64,000 nt of DNA from M3007 sp041392625. Lineage in GTDB: Bacteria > Bacteroidota > Bacteroidia > Chitinophagales > Saprospiraceae. Position 1 is the stretch's first letter. Every line of letters begins with the position of its first letter. The stretch is taken from NCBI GenBank assembly GCA_041392625.1, contig JAWKLR010000009.1, forward strand, positions 62,001 through 126,000. The letters are read 5' to 3'. The translations under genes and the position numbers were made by a program. Shown one piece after another: positions 55,491 through 64,000 of this stretch. Under the pieces are notes generated by a model. That model saw only the letters and a program-made list of their open reading frames with translations, did no database searches and was not told the origin of the DNA.

Positions 55491-56105
55491 TTACTTAGAG
55501 TAAAGTTCAACAATCAACTGTTCGTTGATCTTTTCTGGAATTTGATCACGCTGAGGAGGAGCCAGGAAGGTTCCTTTCATTTGATCCGGGTTCCATTCCA
55601 GCCACCCAAATTTCTTAACATCACTGGTTTTGGCACCAACCTGTGTTGTGATAACTTCCATGCTTTTGGATTTACCACGAACAGCAACAATGTCACCAGG
55701 CTTCAATCGGTAAGAAGGAATGTTCACAACTTTACCATTTACGGTAATGTGGCGGTGTCCAACCAATTGACGGGCGCCATTACGGGTAGGCGACAGGCCA
55801 AGACGGTACACTGTATTGTCCAAGCGAGATTCCAAAAGTTGAAGCAATACTTCACCAGTAGCACCTTGTTGGCGTGTTGCAGCCTCGAAGGTATTGCGGA
55901 ACTGGCGTTCGAGTACGCCATAGGTGTACTTCGCTTTTTGCTTTTCTTTCAGCTGAATCGCATAGTTTGAATTTTGCTTTCTTCTGCGAGAATTGCCGTG
56001 CTGCCCGGGTGGGTATTTGCGACGTTCAAAATTCTTGTCGTATCCGTAAATGGATTCGCCAAAAGAGCGCGATTTCTTAGTAGTTGGTCCAGTATAACGA
56101 GCCAT
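55491..56105 (-). CDS. rpsD: 30S ribosomal protein S4
   Basis: 204 aa. MARYTGPTTKKSRSFGESIY, the KYPPGQHG block, and the S4 domain (LLQLLESRLDNTVYRLG, QLVGHRHITVNGKVVNIPSY). The zinc-binding Cys residues seen in some S4 proteins are absent, as usual for Bacteroidota. S4 starts 30S assembly. It lies 134 bp after rpsK. Confidence 0.98.
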   Translation of the reverse strand: MARYTGPTTKKSRSFGESIYGYDKNFERRKYPPGQHGNSRRRKQNSNYAIQLKEKQKAKYTYGVLERQFRNTFEAATRQQGATGEVLLQLLESRLDNTVYRLGLSPTRNGARQLVGHRHITVNGKVVNIPSYRLKPGDIVAVRGKSKSMEVITTQVGAKTSDVKKFGWLEWNPDQMKGTFLAPPQRDQIPEKINEQLIVELYSK

Positions 56106-56239
56106 AGTCTATATTAGAGTAAGACCTGAAGGTCAAAATGTTTAATTATTATTTGGTCGACTTTCCTGATTGAATACCAGGGAAGAAGATCCCGCTGACG
56201 GGATGTGATGCAAATCTGTCAGAAACAGAATGGCAAAAA

Positions 56240-56632
56240 TTATACGCGGCGACGCTTTGGAGGGCGGCAGCCGTTGTGCGGCATTGGTGTAACGTCATTG
56301 ATTTGCAACACCTTGATACCAGACTGGTCAATTCCACGGATAGCGGCTTCGCGGCCGGATCCTGGTCCTTTTACAAACACCTCAGCAGAGCGCATGCCTG
56401 CATCGAATGCAACTTTCGCTGCATCTGTTGCTGCTACCTGTGCTGCATATGGAGTGTTCTTTTTGGAACCACGGAAACCACCTTTACCGGCAGTTGACCA
56501 TGAAATCACCTCACCTTGTTTGTTGGTGATTGAAATGATGATATTGTTGAAGCTCGCACGGATGTAAACCAATCCGTCCGGAGTTACTTTAACTTTACGT
56601 TTTACCGCTTTTTTACTTGCGCCTTTAGCCAT
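56240..56632 (-). CDS. rpsK: 30S ribosomal protein S11
   Basis: 130 aa with the usual central block NNIIISITNKQGEVISWSTA, GFRGSKKNTPYAAQVAA, VFVKGPGSGREAAIRGI and the end MPHNGCRPPKRRRV. It helps form the mRNA exit platform of the small subunit. Directly downstream of rpsM in the operon. Confidence 0.98.
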   Translation of the reverse strand: MAKGASKKAVKRKVKVTPDGLVYIRASFNNIIISITNKQGEVISWSTAGKGGFRGSKKNTPYAAQVAATDAAKVAFDAGMRSAEVFVKGPGSGREAAIRGIDQSGIKVLQINDVTPMPHNGCRPPKRRRV

Positions 56633-56729
56633 TGTTCTGAATGATAAGGTCTAATTAAGTGAATATGAAAAAGCAATACGAGTCTGGTATCTTCCAGTAA
56701 AAGGATACTGCGAAGAAGCAGGCCTTGTA

Positions 56730-57107
56730 TTACTTCGTTACCTTTTTCTTGTTTGCAACCGTCTTACGCTTACCTTTACGGGTACGAGCATTGGTACGGG
56801 TACGTTGTCCGCGCAGAGGGAGACCGCGACGGTGGCGGAGGCCACGGTAGCTGGCGATATCCATCAAACGCTTGATGTTCATTTGAACCTCAGAACGCAA
56901 TTGTCCTTCAGTTTTGAACTCATCAGCGATTGTCCGGGAGATCGACTTGATGTCTTCGTCGTCCCAGTCTTCTACTTTTTTGTTTTCGTCGATTCCATTG
57001 CTGCCCAGAATTTTCTTAGCAGATGAAAGTCCGATACCGTAAATATAAGTCAGACCGATTACCCCTCTTTTAGAACGGGGAAGATCCACACCAGCAATAC
57101 GTGCCAT
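56730..57107 (-). CDS. rpsM: 30S ribosomal protein S13
   Basis: 125 aa. MARIAGVDLPRSKRGVIGLTYIYGIG at the start, YRGLRHRRGLPLRGQRTRTNART near the end, and a basic tail. It contacts tRNA and L5 at the subunit bridge. It follows rpmJ after 59 bp. Confidence 0.98.
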   Translation of the reverse strand: MARIAGVDLPRSKRGVIGLTYIYGIGLSSAKKILGSNGIDENKKVEDWDDEDIKSISRTIADEFKTEGQLRSEVQMNIKRLMDIASYRGLRHRRGLPLRGQRTRTNARTRKGKRKTVANKKKVTK

Positions 57108-57166
57108 ATTCTTGTAATGGTTTGAATTTCTTAGTTAACTTTTTACATAAAAGCCACACGGGGGGA

Positions 57167-57283
57167 TTATCCCTGACGTTGCTTAAATCGAGGGTTCTTT
57201 TTGTTGATTACGTAAATTTTGCCTTTGCGGCGAACAATTTTACAATCAGCAGAACGCTTGCGAACAGATGGTCTAACCTTCAT
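57167..57283 (-). CDS. rpmJ: 50S ribosomal protein L36
   Basis: 38 aa: MKVRPSVRKRSADCKIVRRK, then GKIYVINKKNPRFKQRQG. Only one of the zinc-ribbon Cys remains, as in other Bacteroidota L36 proteins. Identified by direct reading, since the gene is very short. It lies in its standard place between infA and rpsM. Confidence 0.95.
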   Translation of the reverse strand: MKVRPSVRKRSADCKIVRRKGKIYVINKKNPRFKQRQG

Positions 57284-57329
57284 TTCGACTTGTATTATAT
57301 AGTTCTCAATTCCTGGTTACCCAGTTTTA

Positions 57330-57548
57330 TTATTTGTAACGATATGTGATGCGCCCACGCTGCAAATCATAAGGCGACATTTCCACAGAAACTTTGTCTC
57401 CAGGAAGAATGCGGATGTAGTGCATGCGCATTTTTCCGGATATGGTGGCGAGTACTTCGTGGCCATTTTCCAAACGCACTTTAAAGTTTGCATTGGAGAG
57501 TGCCTCAGTCACTTCACCGTCTTGTTTTATTAAATCTTCTTTAGACAT
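57330..57548 (-). CDS. infA: Translation initiation factor IF-1
   Basis: 72 aa, single OB fold: MSKEDLIKQDGEVTEALSNA, then FKVRLENGHEVLATISGKMR, MHYIRILPGDKVSVEMSPYD and GRITYRYK. It blocks the A site during initiation. Located between map and rpmJ as expected. Confidence 0.98.
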   Translation of the reverse strand: MSKEDLIKQDGEVTEALSNANFKVRLENGHEVLATISGKMRMHYIRILPGDKVSVEMSPYDLQRGRITYRYK

Positions 57549-57580
57549 AGTAAGCCCTTCATTTTTCGGGCTGCAAAGTT

Positions 57581-58417
57581 CTAATTTTTTAGTGAAATAT
57601 CCTTTAAATTCGGATTATTTTTTACAGATTCCAAAACAAAGTCGTGATTTGATAAAATATCCGCCTTTTGTTTCTTTACTGCCACTGTATGCTCATAGTG
57701 AGCACTTGGTTGTCTATCCCGCGTATGGATGGTCCAGCCATCGTTTGCCTGATAAACTTCTTTGCGGCCCAGGTTAATCATTGGTTCAATTGCAATTACA
57801 AGGCCCTCCTTCATAATTGGTCCGCGTCCACGTTTTCCAAAGTTTGGCACCTCGGGTTCTTCGTGGAGGTTCTGACCAATTCCGTGGCCGACCAATTCGC
57901 GCACGACTCCGTACTTGTGTTCGCGTTCGCAAAAATCCTGAACAGCGAAGGAGATATCTCCGATACGGTTTCCGGCTACGGCCTGATCAATGGCCCGGTA
58001 AAGTGAGGCGAGTGTAACGCCAAGGAGGTCCATCACTGGCTCCTCTACATTATTAAACGCAAAAGTAAAGGCAGAGTCACCAAAATAACCATTTAATTCT
58101 ACTCCACAATCTACCGATACAATGTCCGTTTCCTTGAATTCTCGTTTGGCGGGGATCCCGTGCACGACAATATCGTTGTATGAAATGCACAATGTTCCCG
58201 GAAATCCATTATACCCTTTGAAGGCCGGACGGGCCTGATGGTCGCGAATGAATGTCTCTGCCGCCTTGTCAATTTCAAGCCCGGTAATTCCAGGCCGCAA
58301 TATTGAACCTACATGTGCCAGGGTTTTACTCACCAGAAGACAGGAAGTACGAATCAACTCGATCTCTTCTGCTGTCTTTAGCAATTTGCTATTGTCTTTG
58401 GTGAATAATCCTGCCAT
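57581..58417 (-). CDS. map: Methionine aminopeptidase, type I
   Basis: 278 aa. It removes the initiator Met from nascent proteins. Metal ligands are visible: Asp in VSVDCGVELNGYFGDSAFTF (two Asp), His in RELVGHGIGQNLHEEP, Glu in VIAIEPM, and Glu in AHYEHTVAV. The N-terminal ~15 residues before AEEIELIRTSC are an extension. Placed between secY and infA, the usual order. Confidence 0.97.
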   Translation of the reverse strand: MAGLFTKDNSKLLKTAEEIELIRTSCLLVSKTLAHVGSILRPGITGLEIDKAAETFIRDHQARPAFKGYNGFPGTLCISYNDIVVHGIPAKREFKETDIVSVDCGVELNGYFGDSAFTFAFNNVEEPVMDLLGVTLASLYRAIDQAVAGNRIGDISFAVQDFCEREHKYGVVRELVGHGIGQNLHEEPEVPNFGKRGRGPIMKEGLVIAIEPMINLGRKEVYQANDGWTIHTRDRQPSAHYEHTVAVKKQKADILSNHDFVLESVKNNPNLKDISLKN

Positions 58418-58423
58418 GATTGA

Positions 58424-59782
58424 TTACTGTGGTTGTCCCAGTTGGAGACCTGAAGAAGCCCGTCCCTGGATACGACCGGATTTGATCAAGCCGTCGTACT
58501 TAGAAGTAACCAGGTAACTTTCAATTACCTGCAGGGTATCCAATGCAACACCAACCATAATCAGCAGGGTTGTTCCACCGAAGAACAGTGCAAACTGTTG
58601 GTTCACACCCAAGGCTGCTGCAAATGCAGGCAGAATACCAATCAGACCCAGGAATACTGCGCCCGGAAGTGTAATCCGCGTCATGATGTTATCGATGTAG
58701 TCACTGGTTGCTTCTCCTGGTTTCACACCAGGAATGAATGCGTTGCTTCTCTTGAGGTACTCTGCATAGTTTGTTGGGTTTACCATCAGTGCAGTGTACA
58801 CATAGGTAAAGACAACAATGATCAGGAAGAAAATAGCATTATACCAGAAAGAGAAAATATCGCTGAGTGCCGTTACGCCAGTTGCTGACGGGCCGGCAAT
58901 GTATTGCATTGCTGTTGCAGGAAGGAACATGATCGCCTGGGCGAAGATGATCGGCATTACACCTGCAGAGTTTACTTTCAATGGCAGATAATCCCGTGCA
59001 CTAGCAGTAGGCAAACCACCACCTGAGCGGCCAACCATACGCTTGGCAAACTGAATTGGAATTCTACGTACACCCTGGATAACCAGAACGGTGAGAAGTA
59101 CAATTACGAAGAAGAGTGCCAGTTCCACAAAGAAAATAAGCAATTTGTTGTCACCGAACAATTTCTGGAATTCGAACACAAATGCTTGTGGAAGGCGGGC
59201 AATGATACCTGCCTGAATGATCAGTGAGACACCATTACCAACTCCTTTATCCGTGATCCGCTCACCAAGCCACATACAGAAGATGGTACCGGCAGAGAGG
59301 ATAATGATGCTAGAGAACCAGAACAAGCCATCAGGCACATTTGGAGAGATGGCTCCTGGAATATTACGCACCAGTTGCACATAAGCACCACCCTGAACAA
59401 GGGTAATTGCTACCGTAAGCAAACGGGTGATTTGATTGAGTTTTTTCCGACCGCTCTCGCCCTCTTTAGACTGCAGGCGTTGGAAATAAGGGACTGCAAA
59501 ACCCAAGAGCTGTATAATGATCGATGCAGTGATATAAGGCATTACCCCTAACGCAAGAATGGCGGCGTTGTCAAAGGCGCCACCAGTAAATACGTTGATC
59601 AATCCAAGAAGGTCATTAGCACCACGATTTTGGCTGGCCTTTTCAAGTGCTGATGGTACAACACCGGGGAGTACAACAAACGTACCTACACGATACACGA
59701 GCAAAAGTGCCAGCGTATAAATAATTCGTTCGCGCAGTTCGCGGATGCTCCAGATATTCTTGATAACTGTTAACAGCTTCAT
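58424..59782 (-). CDS. secY: Protein translocase subunit SecY
   Basis: 452-aa inner-membrane channel with ten helices. Family parts: ALLLVYRVGTFVVLPGVVPSAL, GGAFDNAAILALGVMPYITASIIIQLL, ITDKGVGNGVSLIIQAGI, and RSGGGLPTASARDYLPLKVNSAGVMPIIFAQA. It moves unfolded proteins with SecA across or into the membrane. It is followed by map (6 bp). Confidence 0.98.
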   Translation of the reverse strand: MKLLTVIKNIWSIRELRERIIYTLALLLVYRVGTFVVLPGVVPSALEKASQNRGANDLLGLINVFTGGAFDNAAILALGVMPYITASIIIQLLGFAVPYFQRLQSKEGESGRKKLNQITRLLTVAITLVQGGAYVQLVRNIPGAISPNVPDGLFWFSSIIILSAGTIFCMWLGERITDKGVGNGVSLIIQAGIIARLPQAFVFEFQKLFGDNKLLIFFVELALFFVIVLLTVLVIQGVRRIPIQFAKRMVGRSGGGLPTASARDYLPLKVNSAGVMPIIFAQAIMFLPATAMQYIAGPSATGVTALSDIFSFWYNAIFFLIIVVFTYVYTALMVNPTNYAEYLKRSNAFIPGVKPGEATSDYIDNIMTRITLPGAVFLGLIGILPAFAAALGVNQQFALFFGGTTLLIMVGVALDTLQVIESYLVTSKYDGLIKSGRIQGRASSGLQLGQPQ

Positions 59783-59796
59783 TACTTGAGTTCTAT

Positions 59797-60243
59797 TTAG
59801 ACGAGTTCAACACTTCCACCAAGTGCCTCAATAGAGGTTTTGGCCGCAGCAGAGATGGCATGTACTTTCAGCTCAACTTTCTGGTTGAGTTTGCCATTCC
59901 CCAATACTTTGATTTTGTCACTTGGCTTGGCAATTCCTGCCGCTACCAATGCATCCAGATCGAATTTAGTCTGGCTGGTTTTCTGAACGAGGGCTTCGAT
60001 AGCACCCAGGTTCAATGGAACATACTCAACACGGTTGATGTTCTTGAAACCGCGCTTAGGCAGACGGCGCTGCATAGGTGTTTGACCACCTTCAAAGCCA
60101 CGCTTGCTTTTGAAACCACTGCGGGATTTTGCTCCTTTGTGACCACGTGTGGATGTACCACCGGTACCGGAACCCTGTCCACGACCAATGCGTTTCCGGG
60201 TTTTAACGGCACCTTTTGCCGGACGAAGATTACTAAGCTCCAT
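59797..60243 (-). CDS. rplO: 50S ribosomal protein L15
   Basis: 148 aa. The flexible Gly/Arg-rich N-terminus (RKRIGRGQGSGTGGTSTRGHK), GFKSKRGFEGGQTPMQRRLPKRGF, and a C-terminal sheet domain (KVLGNGKLNQKVELKVHAIS). It assembles late in the large subunit. It lies 14 bp before secY. Confidence 0.98.
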   Translation of the reverse strand: MELSNLRPAKGAVKTRKRIGRGQGSGTGGTSTRGHKGAKSRSGFKSKRGFEGGQTPMQRRLPKRGFKNINRVEYVPLNLGAIEALVQKTSQTKFDLDALVAAGIAKPSDKIKVLGNGKLNQKVELKVHAISAAAKTSIEALGGSVELV

Positions 60244-60315
60244 TGCTAAGATTTATTCTTTGATCGTTATCTTTTATTCAGGTTCCGGCGAGCCGGAAGA
60301 AGAGTTGGATTGATA

Positions 60316-60498
60316 TTATTTGGATTCCTCCACCTCTACAAGGTGTTGAATAACACGAATCATACCCAATGTTTGTGGGTTTGCTTCATGTTCAACGGTT
60401 TGATTTATTTTTTTGATACCCAAAGCCGTAAGGGTTGCCTTTTGGCGCTTAGACCGGTCAATCGGGCTCTTTCTCAGCGTAATTTTTACCTTGCTCAT
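60316..60498 (-). CDS. rpmD: 50S ribosomal protein L30
   Basis: 60 aa: KVKITLRKSPIDRSKRQKAT, LTALGIKKINQTVEHEANPQ and TLGMIRVIQHLVEVEES. The small L30 fold between rpsE and rplO. Confidence 0.97.
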   Translation of the reverse strand: MSKVKITLRKSPIDRSKRQKATLTALGIKKINQTVEHEANPQTLGMIRVIQHLVEVEESK

Positions 60499-60551
60499 TT
60501 TGCTCAGTTTTCGATTTGATTGACTTCAAGAAGCCAACCGGGTGTATCAAT

Positions 60552-61073
60552 TTATCCGTTAAACAGTTTTTCCATGCTGATGCCACGCTGACGGGCAACT
60601 TCAACCGGGCTGCGCAGGCTTTGCAAGGCATTGAGGGTTGCTTTTACCACGTTGTGTGGGTTGGCAGATCCCTGTGATTTTGCAAGTACGTCGTGCACAC
60701 CGGCCATTTCCAATACAGCGCGCATTGCACCTCCGGCGATTACACCGGTACCAGCGGAAGCTGGTTTGATGAGCACACGGCCAGCATCAAATTTTCCTTT
60801 GGCTTCGTGCGGGATGGTACCGTTCAGAATAGGAACGGTGATCAGATTTTTTTCTGCATCCTTCACTGCTTTTGCAATTGCTTCGGAAACTTCACGAGCC
60901 TTACCCAGACCCTGACCGACGCGTCCGTTGTTATCACCAACTACTACTACTGCGGCGAAACTGAAAGTACGACCACCTTTAGTAACTTTAGCCACGCGGT
61001 TGAGTGAAACCAATTTTTCTTTCAACTCCGAAGCCTCGGTGAGTTTTGCTTTATCTGCTTCTTGCTTAGCCAT
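60552..61073 (-). CDS. rpsE: 30S ribosomal protein S5
   Basis: 173 aa. VSLNRVAKVTKGGRTFSFAA, VVGDNNGRVGQGLGKAREVSEAIAKAV, HEAKGKFDAGRVLIKPASAGTGVIAGGAMRAVLEMAGV, and NPHNVVKATLNALQ. It maintains decoding accuracy. Confidence 0.98.
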   Translation of the reverse strand: MAKQEADKAKLTEASELKEKLVSLNRVAKVTKGGRTFSFAAVVVVGDNNGRVGQGLGKAREVSEAIAKAVKDAEKNLITVPILNGTIPHEAKGKFDAGRVLIKPASAGTGVIAGGAMRAVLEMAGVHDVLAKSQGSANPHNVVKATLNALQSLRSPVEVARQRGISMEKLFNG

Positions 61074-61123
61074 TTTGCTAAAAATTATTTCTTGTTAAAT
61101 TTTACTGCAACTGATTGCGTGAA

Positions 61124-61471
61124 TTAGAACTTCAGGCCTCCTTCGCGGGCACCATCAGCGAGTGATTTCACACGGCCGTGATACAGGTAACCATTGCGAT
61201 CGAAAACTACTTTTTCAATGCCTGCTGCCTTTGCTTTCTCAGCCAGCGCAACACCAACGGCTTTTGCCTGCTCAGATTTATTTCCATTCACCTTCAGTTC
61301 ACGAGAACTGGCTGCAGCCAGCGTTGTTCCGGTGAGGTCGTTTACCAACTGCCCGTAAATCTCTTTATTAGAGCGGTAAACACTCAGACGAGGACAATCA
61401 GCAGAGCCCTTTATGGTTTTGCGAATCCGCATTTTGATGCGGTTGCGCTGTTGTTGCTTAGTTTGATTCAT
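61124..61471 (-). CDS. rplR: 50S ribosomal protein L18
   Basis: 115 aa. RIRKTIKGSADCPRLSVYRSNK, YGQLVNDLTGTTLAAASS, AEKAKAAGIEKVVFDRNGYLYHGRVKSLADGARE. It binds 5S rRNA with L5. Confidence 0.98.
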   Translation of the reverse strand: MNQTKQQQRNRIKMRIRKTIKGSADCPRLSVYRSNKEIYGQLVNDLTGTTLAAASSRELKVNGNKSEQAKAVGVALAEKAKAAGIEKVVFDRNGYLYHGRVKSLADGAREGGLKF

Positions 61472-61575
61472 TTTTGCTTTTCAATTAAGTCCCGATTTCC
61501 GGCCGGGATTTGTTGATTGTGATTCGCAATGTATAGATCAGATAGCAGTAAAAATTAATTGCTGCTGTTCGGATT

Positions 61576-62130
61576 TTATTTAGATGCAGTTTTACCTGCT
61601 TTGCGGCGGATTTGTTCGCCTTTAAACCGGATACCTTTTCCTTTGTATGGTTCTGGCTTACGGAATGCGCGGATCTTAGCACATACCTGGCCAAGGAGTT
61701 CCTTGTCAATGCCTTCCAGACGAATGAAAGGGGGTGCCCCTTTTTCCATTCCGGTAGTCACCTTGATATCAGAAGGAATAGCAAACATAACCGGGTGGGA
61801 GTAACCGATAGTAAAGGTTACGAGGTTGCCCTGGTTTTCAATACGGAAACCTACACCGACAATTTCCATTTCGCGTACGAAGCCTTCGCTTACACCAACT
61901 ACCATGTTATTGATCAGGGAGCGGTAGAGGCCGTGACGAGCGCGATTTTCTTTCTCATCGTTTGGGCGAACAAGTTCCAGTACACCGTCTTCGATCTTCA
62001 CCTTCAGATCTGGGTGAATCTGCTGAGAGAGGGTGCCTTTCGGGCCCTTAACGGTCACCGTATTGTCGTTAGCAATATTTACTTCGACTTTTTCAGGCAG
62101 CGTAATTGGCAATTTACCTATACGAGACAT
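61576..62130 (-). CDS. rplF: 50S ribosomal protein L6
   Basis: 184 aa. MSRIGKLPITLPEKVEVNIA, VKGPKGTLSQQIHPDL, RSLINNMVVGVSEGFVREMEIVGVGFR, and the C-terminal EPYKGKGIRFKGEQIRRKAGKTA. It lies near the factor-binding site. Confidence 0.98.
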   Translation of the reverse strand: MSRIGKLPITLPEKVEVNIANDNTVTVKGPKGTLSQQIHPDLKVKIEDGVLELVRPNDEKENRARHGLYRSLINNMVVGVSEGFVREMEIVGVGFRIENQGNLVTFTIGYSHPVMFAIPSDIKVTTGMEKGAPPFIRLEGIDKELLGQVCAKIRAFRKPEPYKGKGIRFKGEQIRRKAGKTASK

Positions 62131-62186
62131 ATCTGAGTCAATTAATTTTTAAGTCAATAAGCCAGGAAAACCGGGCTGAATTTTAT

Positions 62187-62591
62187 TTAGTAAATATAGA
62201 AAAGCAACTCGCCGCCTACATTTTTTTCACGTGCTTGTTTGTCGGTCATTACACCGTGTGAAGTAGAAACTACCATCACACCGAGGCCGTTAACAACGCG
62301 TGGAATATCGCTGGAAGAAGAGAACCGGCGCAAACCTGGACGGCTTACACGTACCAGTTCGCGAATGATTGGCTTCTTAGTAGCCTTATCGTATTTCAAA
62401 GCAATTTTGATCAGACCTTGTTTGTGGCCTTCTGCATCAAAAGTGTACTTCAGAATATAACCTTGATCGTACAAAATTTCCGTGATGCGTTTTTTGATAT
62501 TAGACGCTGGAATTTCAACGAAGCGATGGCCCGCCATTTGCGCGTTGCGGATACGGGTCAAATAATCTGCTATCGGGTCAGTGACATGCAT
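62187..62591 (-). CDS. rpsH: 30S ribosomal protein S8
   Basis: 134 aa. MHVTDPIADYLTRIRNAQMA, IPASNIKKRITEILYDQGYI, and the end GLGVMVVSTSHGVMTDKQARE. In some bacteria S8 also represses this operon by binding its mRNA; here I saw no obvious copy of the rRNA site. Confidence 0.98.
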   Translation of the reverse strand: MHVTDPIADYLTRIRNAQMAGHRFVEIPASNIKKRITEILYDQGYILKYTFDAEGHKQGLIKIALKYDKATKKPIIRELVRVSRPGLRRFSSSSDIPRVVNGLGVMVVSTSHGVMTDKQAREKNVGGELLFYIY

Positions 62592-62661
62592 ATTGTTATA
62601 GAAATATGGTCAAATTAAAGTTTGATTGCTTTTGCTTTCACAAGTACAACCGTTTACTATT

Positions 62662-62931
62662 TTACCAGGATGCTTTTGTTACACCCGGGATTTTTCCGTC
62701 GAGGGCCATCTCACGGAATTTCACACGGCAGATGCCGAATTTCCGCATATAGCCTTTAGGACGACCGGTGAGCAGGCAGCGATTGTGCAGGCGTACCGGG
62801 CTCGCATTCCGAGGCAACTTGTCGAGTGCATCGTAATCGCCAGCTTCTTTCAGTGCTTTACGCTTTTCGGCATATTTAGCCACAAGGCGGGCGCGCTTTT
62901 TTTCGCGGGCTATGACTGATTTCTTTGCCAT
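62662..62931 (-). CDS. rpsN: 30S ribosomal protein S14, zinc-free form
   Basis: 89 aa. AKKSVIAREKKRARLVAKYA, LPRNASPVRLHNRCLLTGRP, KGYMRKFGICRVKFREMALD and GKIPGVTKASW. The long form without a full CxxC-CxxC zinc site. Confidence 0.98.
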   Translation of the reverse strand: MAKKSVIAREKKRARLVAKYAEKRKALKEAGDYDALDKLPRNASPVRLHNRCLLTGRPKGYMRKFGICRVKFREMALDGKIPGVTKASW

Positions 62932-62977
62932 GTTTTTATTTTAAATTTAGTACGATTCGTTGTTGGTGTTGTTGAAA

Positions 62978-63532
62978 TTAGCGCGTCTTAAATGGAAGAC
63001 CCATTTCTTTCAACAATGCGTGTGCTTCTTTATCGGTTTCAGCAGAGGTTACGAACGTAATGTCCATACCCATGATTTTGCTTACTTTATCGATATCGAT
63101 TTCCGGGAAGATGATCTGCTCGGTGATACCCATGGAATAGTTTCCACGGCCGTCAAACGATTTGTCATTGATTCCACGGAAGTCACGAACACGTGGCAAG
63201 GTAATAGAGATAAAACGATCCAGGAATTCATACATACGCTCGCCACGGAGGGTTACGCGTACACCGATCGGCATACCTTCACGCAATTTGAAGTTCGAAA
63301 CGGACTTCTTTGCGCGGGTAGGTACTGCTTTCTGACCAGCGATGATGGACAATTCCTGAGCGGCCTGATCTACCATTTTCTTGTCGCCTGTTGCGTCACC
63401 AATACCTTGGTTGATGCAAATTTTATTGAGGCGAGGTACCTGCATAATGGATTTGTATGCAAACTGCTCCATCAAAGCGGGTACTACAGTGCTCTGGTAT
63501 TTTGTTTTGAGACGAGGTACGTGTTTCATCAC
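62978..63532 (-). CDS. rplE: 50S ribosomal protein L5
   Basis: 184 aa. MEQFAYKSIMQVPRLNKICINQGIGDA, ELSIIAGQKAVPTRAKKSVSNFKLREGMPIG, RVTLRGERMYEFLDRFI, and RDFRGINDKSFDGRGNYSMGITEQIIFPEIDID. It anchors 5S rRNA. Its start overlaps the rplX stop by 4 bp (ATGA), so the two are translationally coupled. Confidence 0.98.
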   Translation of the reverse strand: MMKHVPRLKTKYQSTVVPALMEQFAYKSIMQVPRLNKICINQGIGDATGDKKMVDQAAQELSIIAGQKAVPTRAKKSVSNFKLREGMPIGVRVTLRGERMYEFLDRFISITLPRVRDFRGINDKSFDGRGNYSMGITEQIIFPEIDIDKVSKIMGMDITFVTSAETDKEAHALLKEMGLPFKTR

Positions 63533-63870
63533 TTGATGATATTTCCTGTTTGTTTAGAATAGCGAACGTTTGCTCCGTCCACATTTTTACGACCGATTCG
63601 GGTTCCTTCTCCTGTTTTAGGATCTACAACCATCAGGTTGGAGATGTGCACAGGTGCAGACATTTCCACAATACCACCTTCTTCGGTTTGGGTAGCCTTT
63701 TGGTGTTTGGTAACGATGTTGATACCATCCACAATGGCCCGGTTCTTTTCAGCAATCACTTCGATTACCTCACCGGTTTTTCCTTTATCATCCCCTGCAA
63801 TCACCAGGACAGTATCACCCCGGCGGATGTGCAATTTGGTTGGACGATTTTTTTTATTTGACTTAGCCAT
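63529..63870 (-). CDS. rplX: 50S ribosomal protein L24
   Basis: 113 aa. LHIRRGDTVLVIAGDDKGKTGEVIEVIAEKNRAIVDGINIVTKHQK is the KOW fold of L24, which starts assembly of the large subunit. Between rplN and rplE. Confidence 0.97.
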   Translation of the reverse strand: MAKSNKKNRPTKLHIRRGDTVLVIAGDDKGKTGEVIEVIAEKNRAIVDGINIVTKHQKATQTEEGGIVEMSAPVHISNLMVVDPKTGEGTRIGRKNVDGANVRYSKQTGNIIK

Positions 63871-63953
63871 TTTTTACAAATGTGCTTTTAATAATGAATA
63901 TTATTCAACATTGAGGTGTACTGTGGTATCCGGATGGAACCTGAACAGTGCAC

Positions 63954-64000
63954 TTAAAGTACTTCAGGTGCCAATGAAACGATACGCATGTAATCGCGAT
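63954..64000 (-). CDS. rplN: 50S ribosomal protein L14 (partial, C-terminal end)
   Basis: Only the last 15 codons are in the window. They read RDYMRIVSLAPEVL and a stop, the standard end of L14. The rest lies beyond the window edge. It precedes rplX by 83 bp. Confidence 0.9.
   Translation of the reverse strand, partial: RDYMRIVSLAPEVL

Overview
The window is bacterial chromosome from a member of the phylum Bacteroidota, most likely of the Saprospirales/Chitinophagales type. I infer this from a type IX secretion (T9SS) toolkit (GldN, a PorP/SprF-like barrel, a PorE-like OmpA protein, type A and type B C-terminal sorting domains), many TANNTTTG -7 promoter boxes, weak Shine-Dalgarno sequences, a beta-carotene hydroxylase and a typical Bacteroidota spc/alpha ribosomal operon. 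I found no rRNA, tRNA, CRISPR array, prophage or insertion sequence. I cannot name the genus.

Layout. 1-2.3 kb: end of an exbB-exbD energy-transducing pair and kdsA (LPS Kdo synthesis), all on the minus strand. 2.4-7.4 kb: an M1 metallopeptidase with a barrel-like C-terminal half, and a DUF4153 membrane protein. 7.6-12.7 kb: a secreted protein, a YdjM-like membrane hydrolase (frameshifted), carotenoid hydroxylase, a family 4 glycosyltransferase (frameshifted near its start) and folC. 12.8-19.7 kb: a TonB-dependent receptor, metK, a secreted deiodinase-like thioredoxin-fold protein with a T9SS type A tail, an FMN reductase and a GmhB-like HAD phosphatase. 19.8-32 kb: a T9SS block, with a stand-alone gldN converging on an operon of giant adhesin, PorP/SprF barrel and OmpA/beta-propeller protein. 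32.5-41.8 kb: gltX, a NodB-type deacetylase, an alpha/beta hydrolase, a zinc peptidase, an outer-membrane barrel, serS and a rho gene with a long leader and a repetitive insertion. 42-53.5 kb: GH25 lysozyme, M28 peptidase, bacilliredoxin, three AT-rich orphan genes, a DASS transporter, an aspartyl protease facing a site-2 protease, a lipoprotein methyltransferase, an O-antigen ligase and a DUF4129 protein. 53.6-64 kb: ribosomal operon on the minus strand from L14 to L17, including secY, map, infA and rpoA.

How the genes work together. The largest theme is the cell surface: LPS (kdsA, O-antigen ligase, glycosyltransferase), outer-membrane uptake (TonB receptor, ExbB/ExbD), T9SS export and anchoring of a very large adhesin, and several exported proteases. 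The rest is housekeeping translation and transcription.

Two unusual themes stand out. First, at least four genes in the first 27 kb carry single-base frameshifts, two of them at homopolymers, and one 0.8-kb stretch of the adhesin gene is shifted repeatedly. This looks like local sequence error at least as much as biology. Second, a family of palindromic repeats (TTAAGAGCCTGTTTGGG type) sits between genes at four places, with one nearly complete 112-bp copy. I see no clearly new defence or mobile system. The best candidate for new biology is the adhesin/PorP/OmpA plus orphan gldN block.
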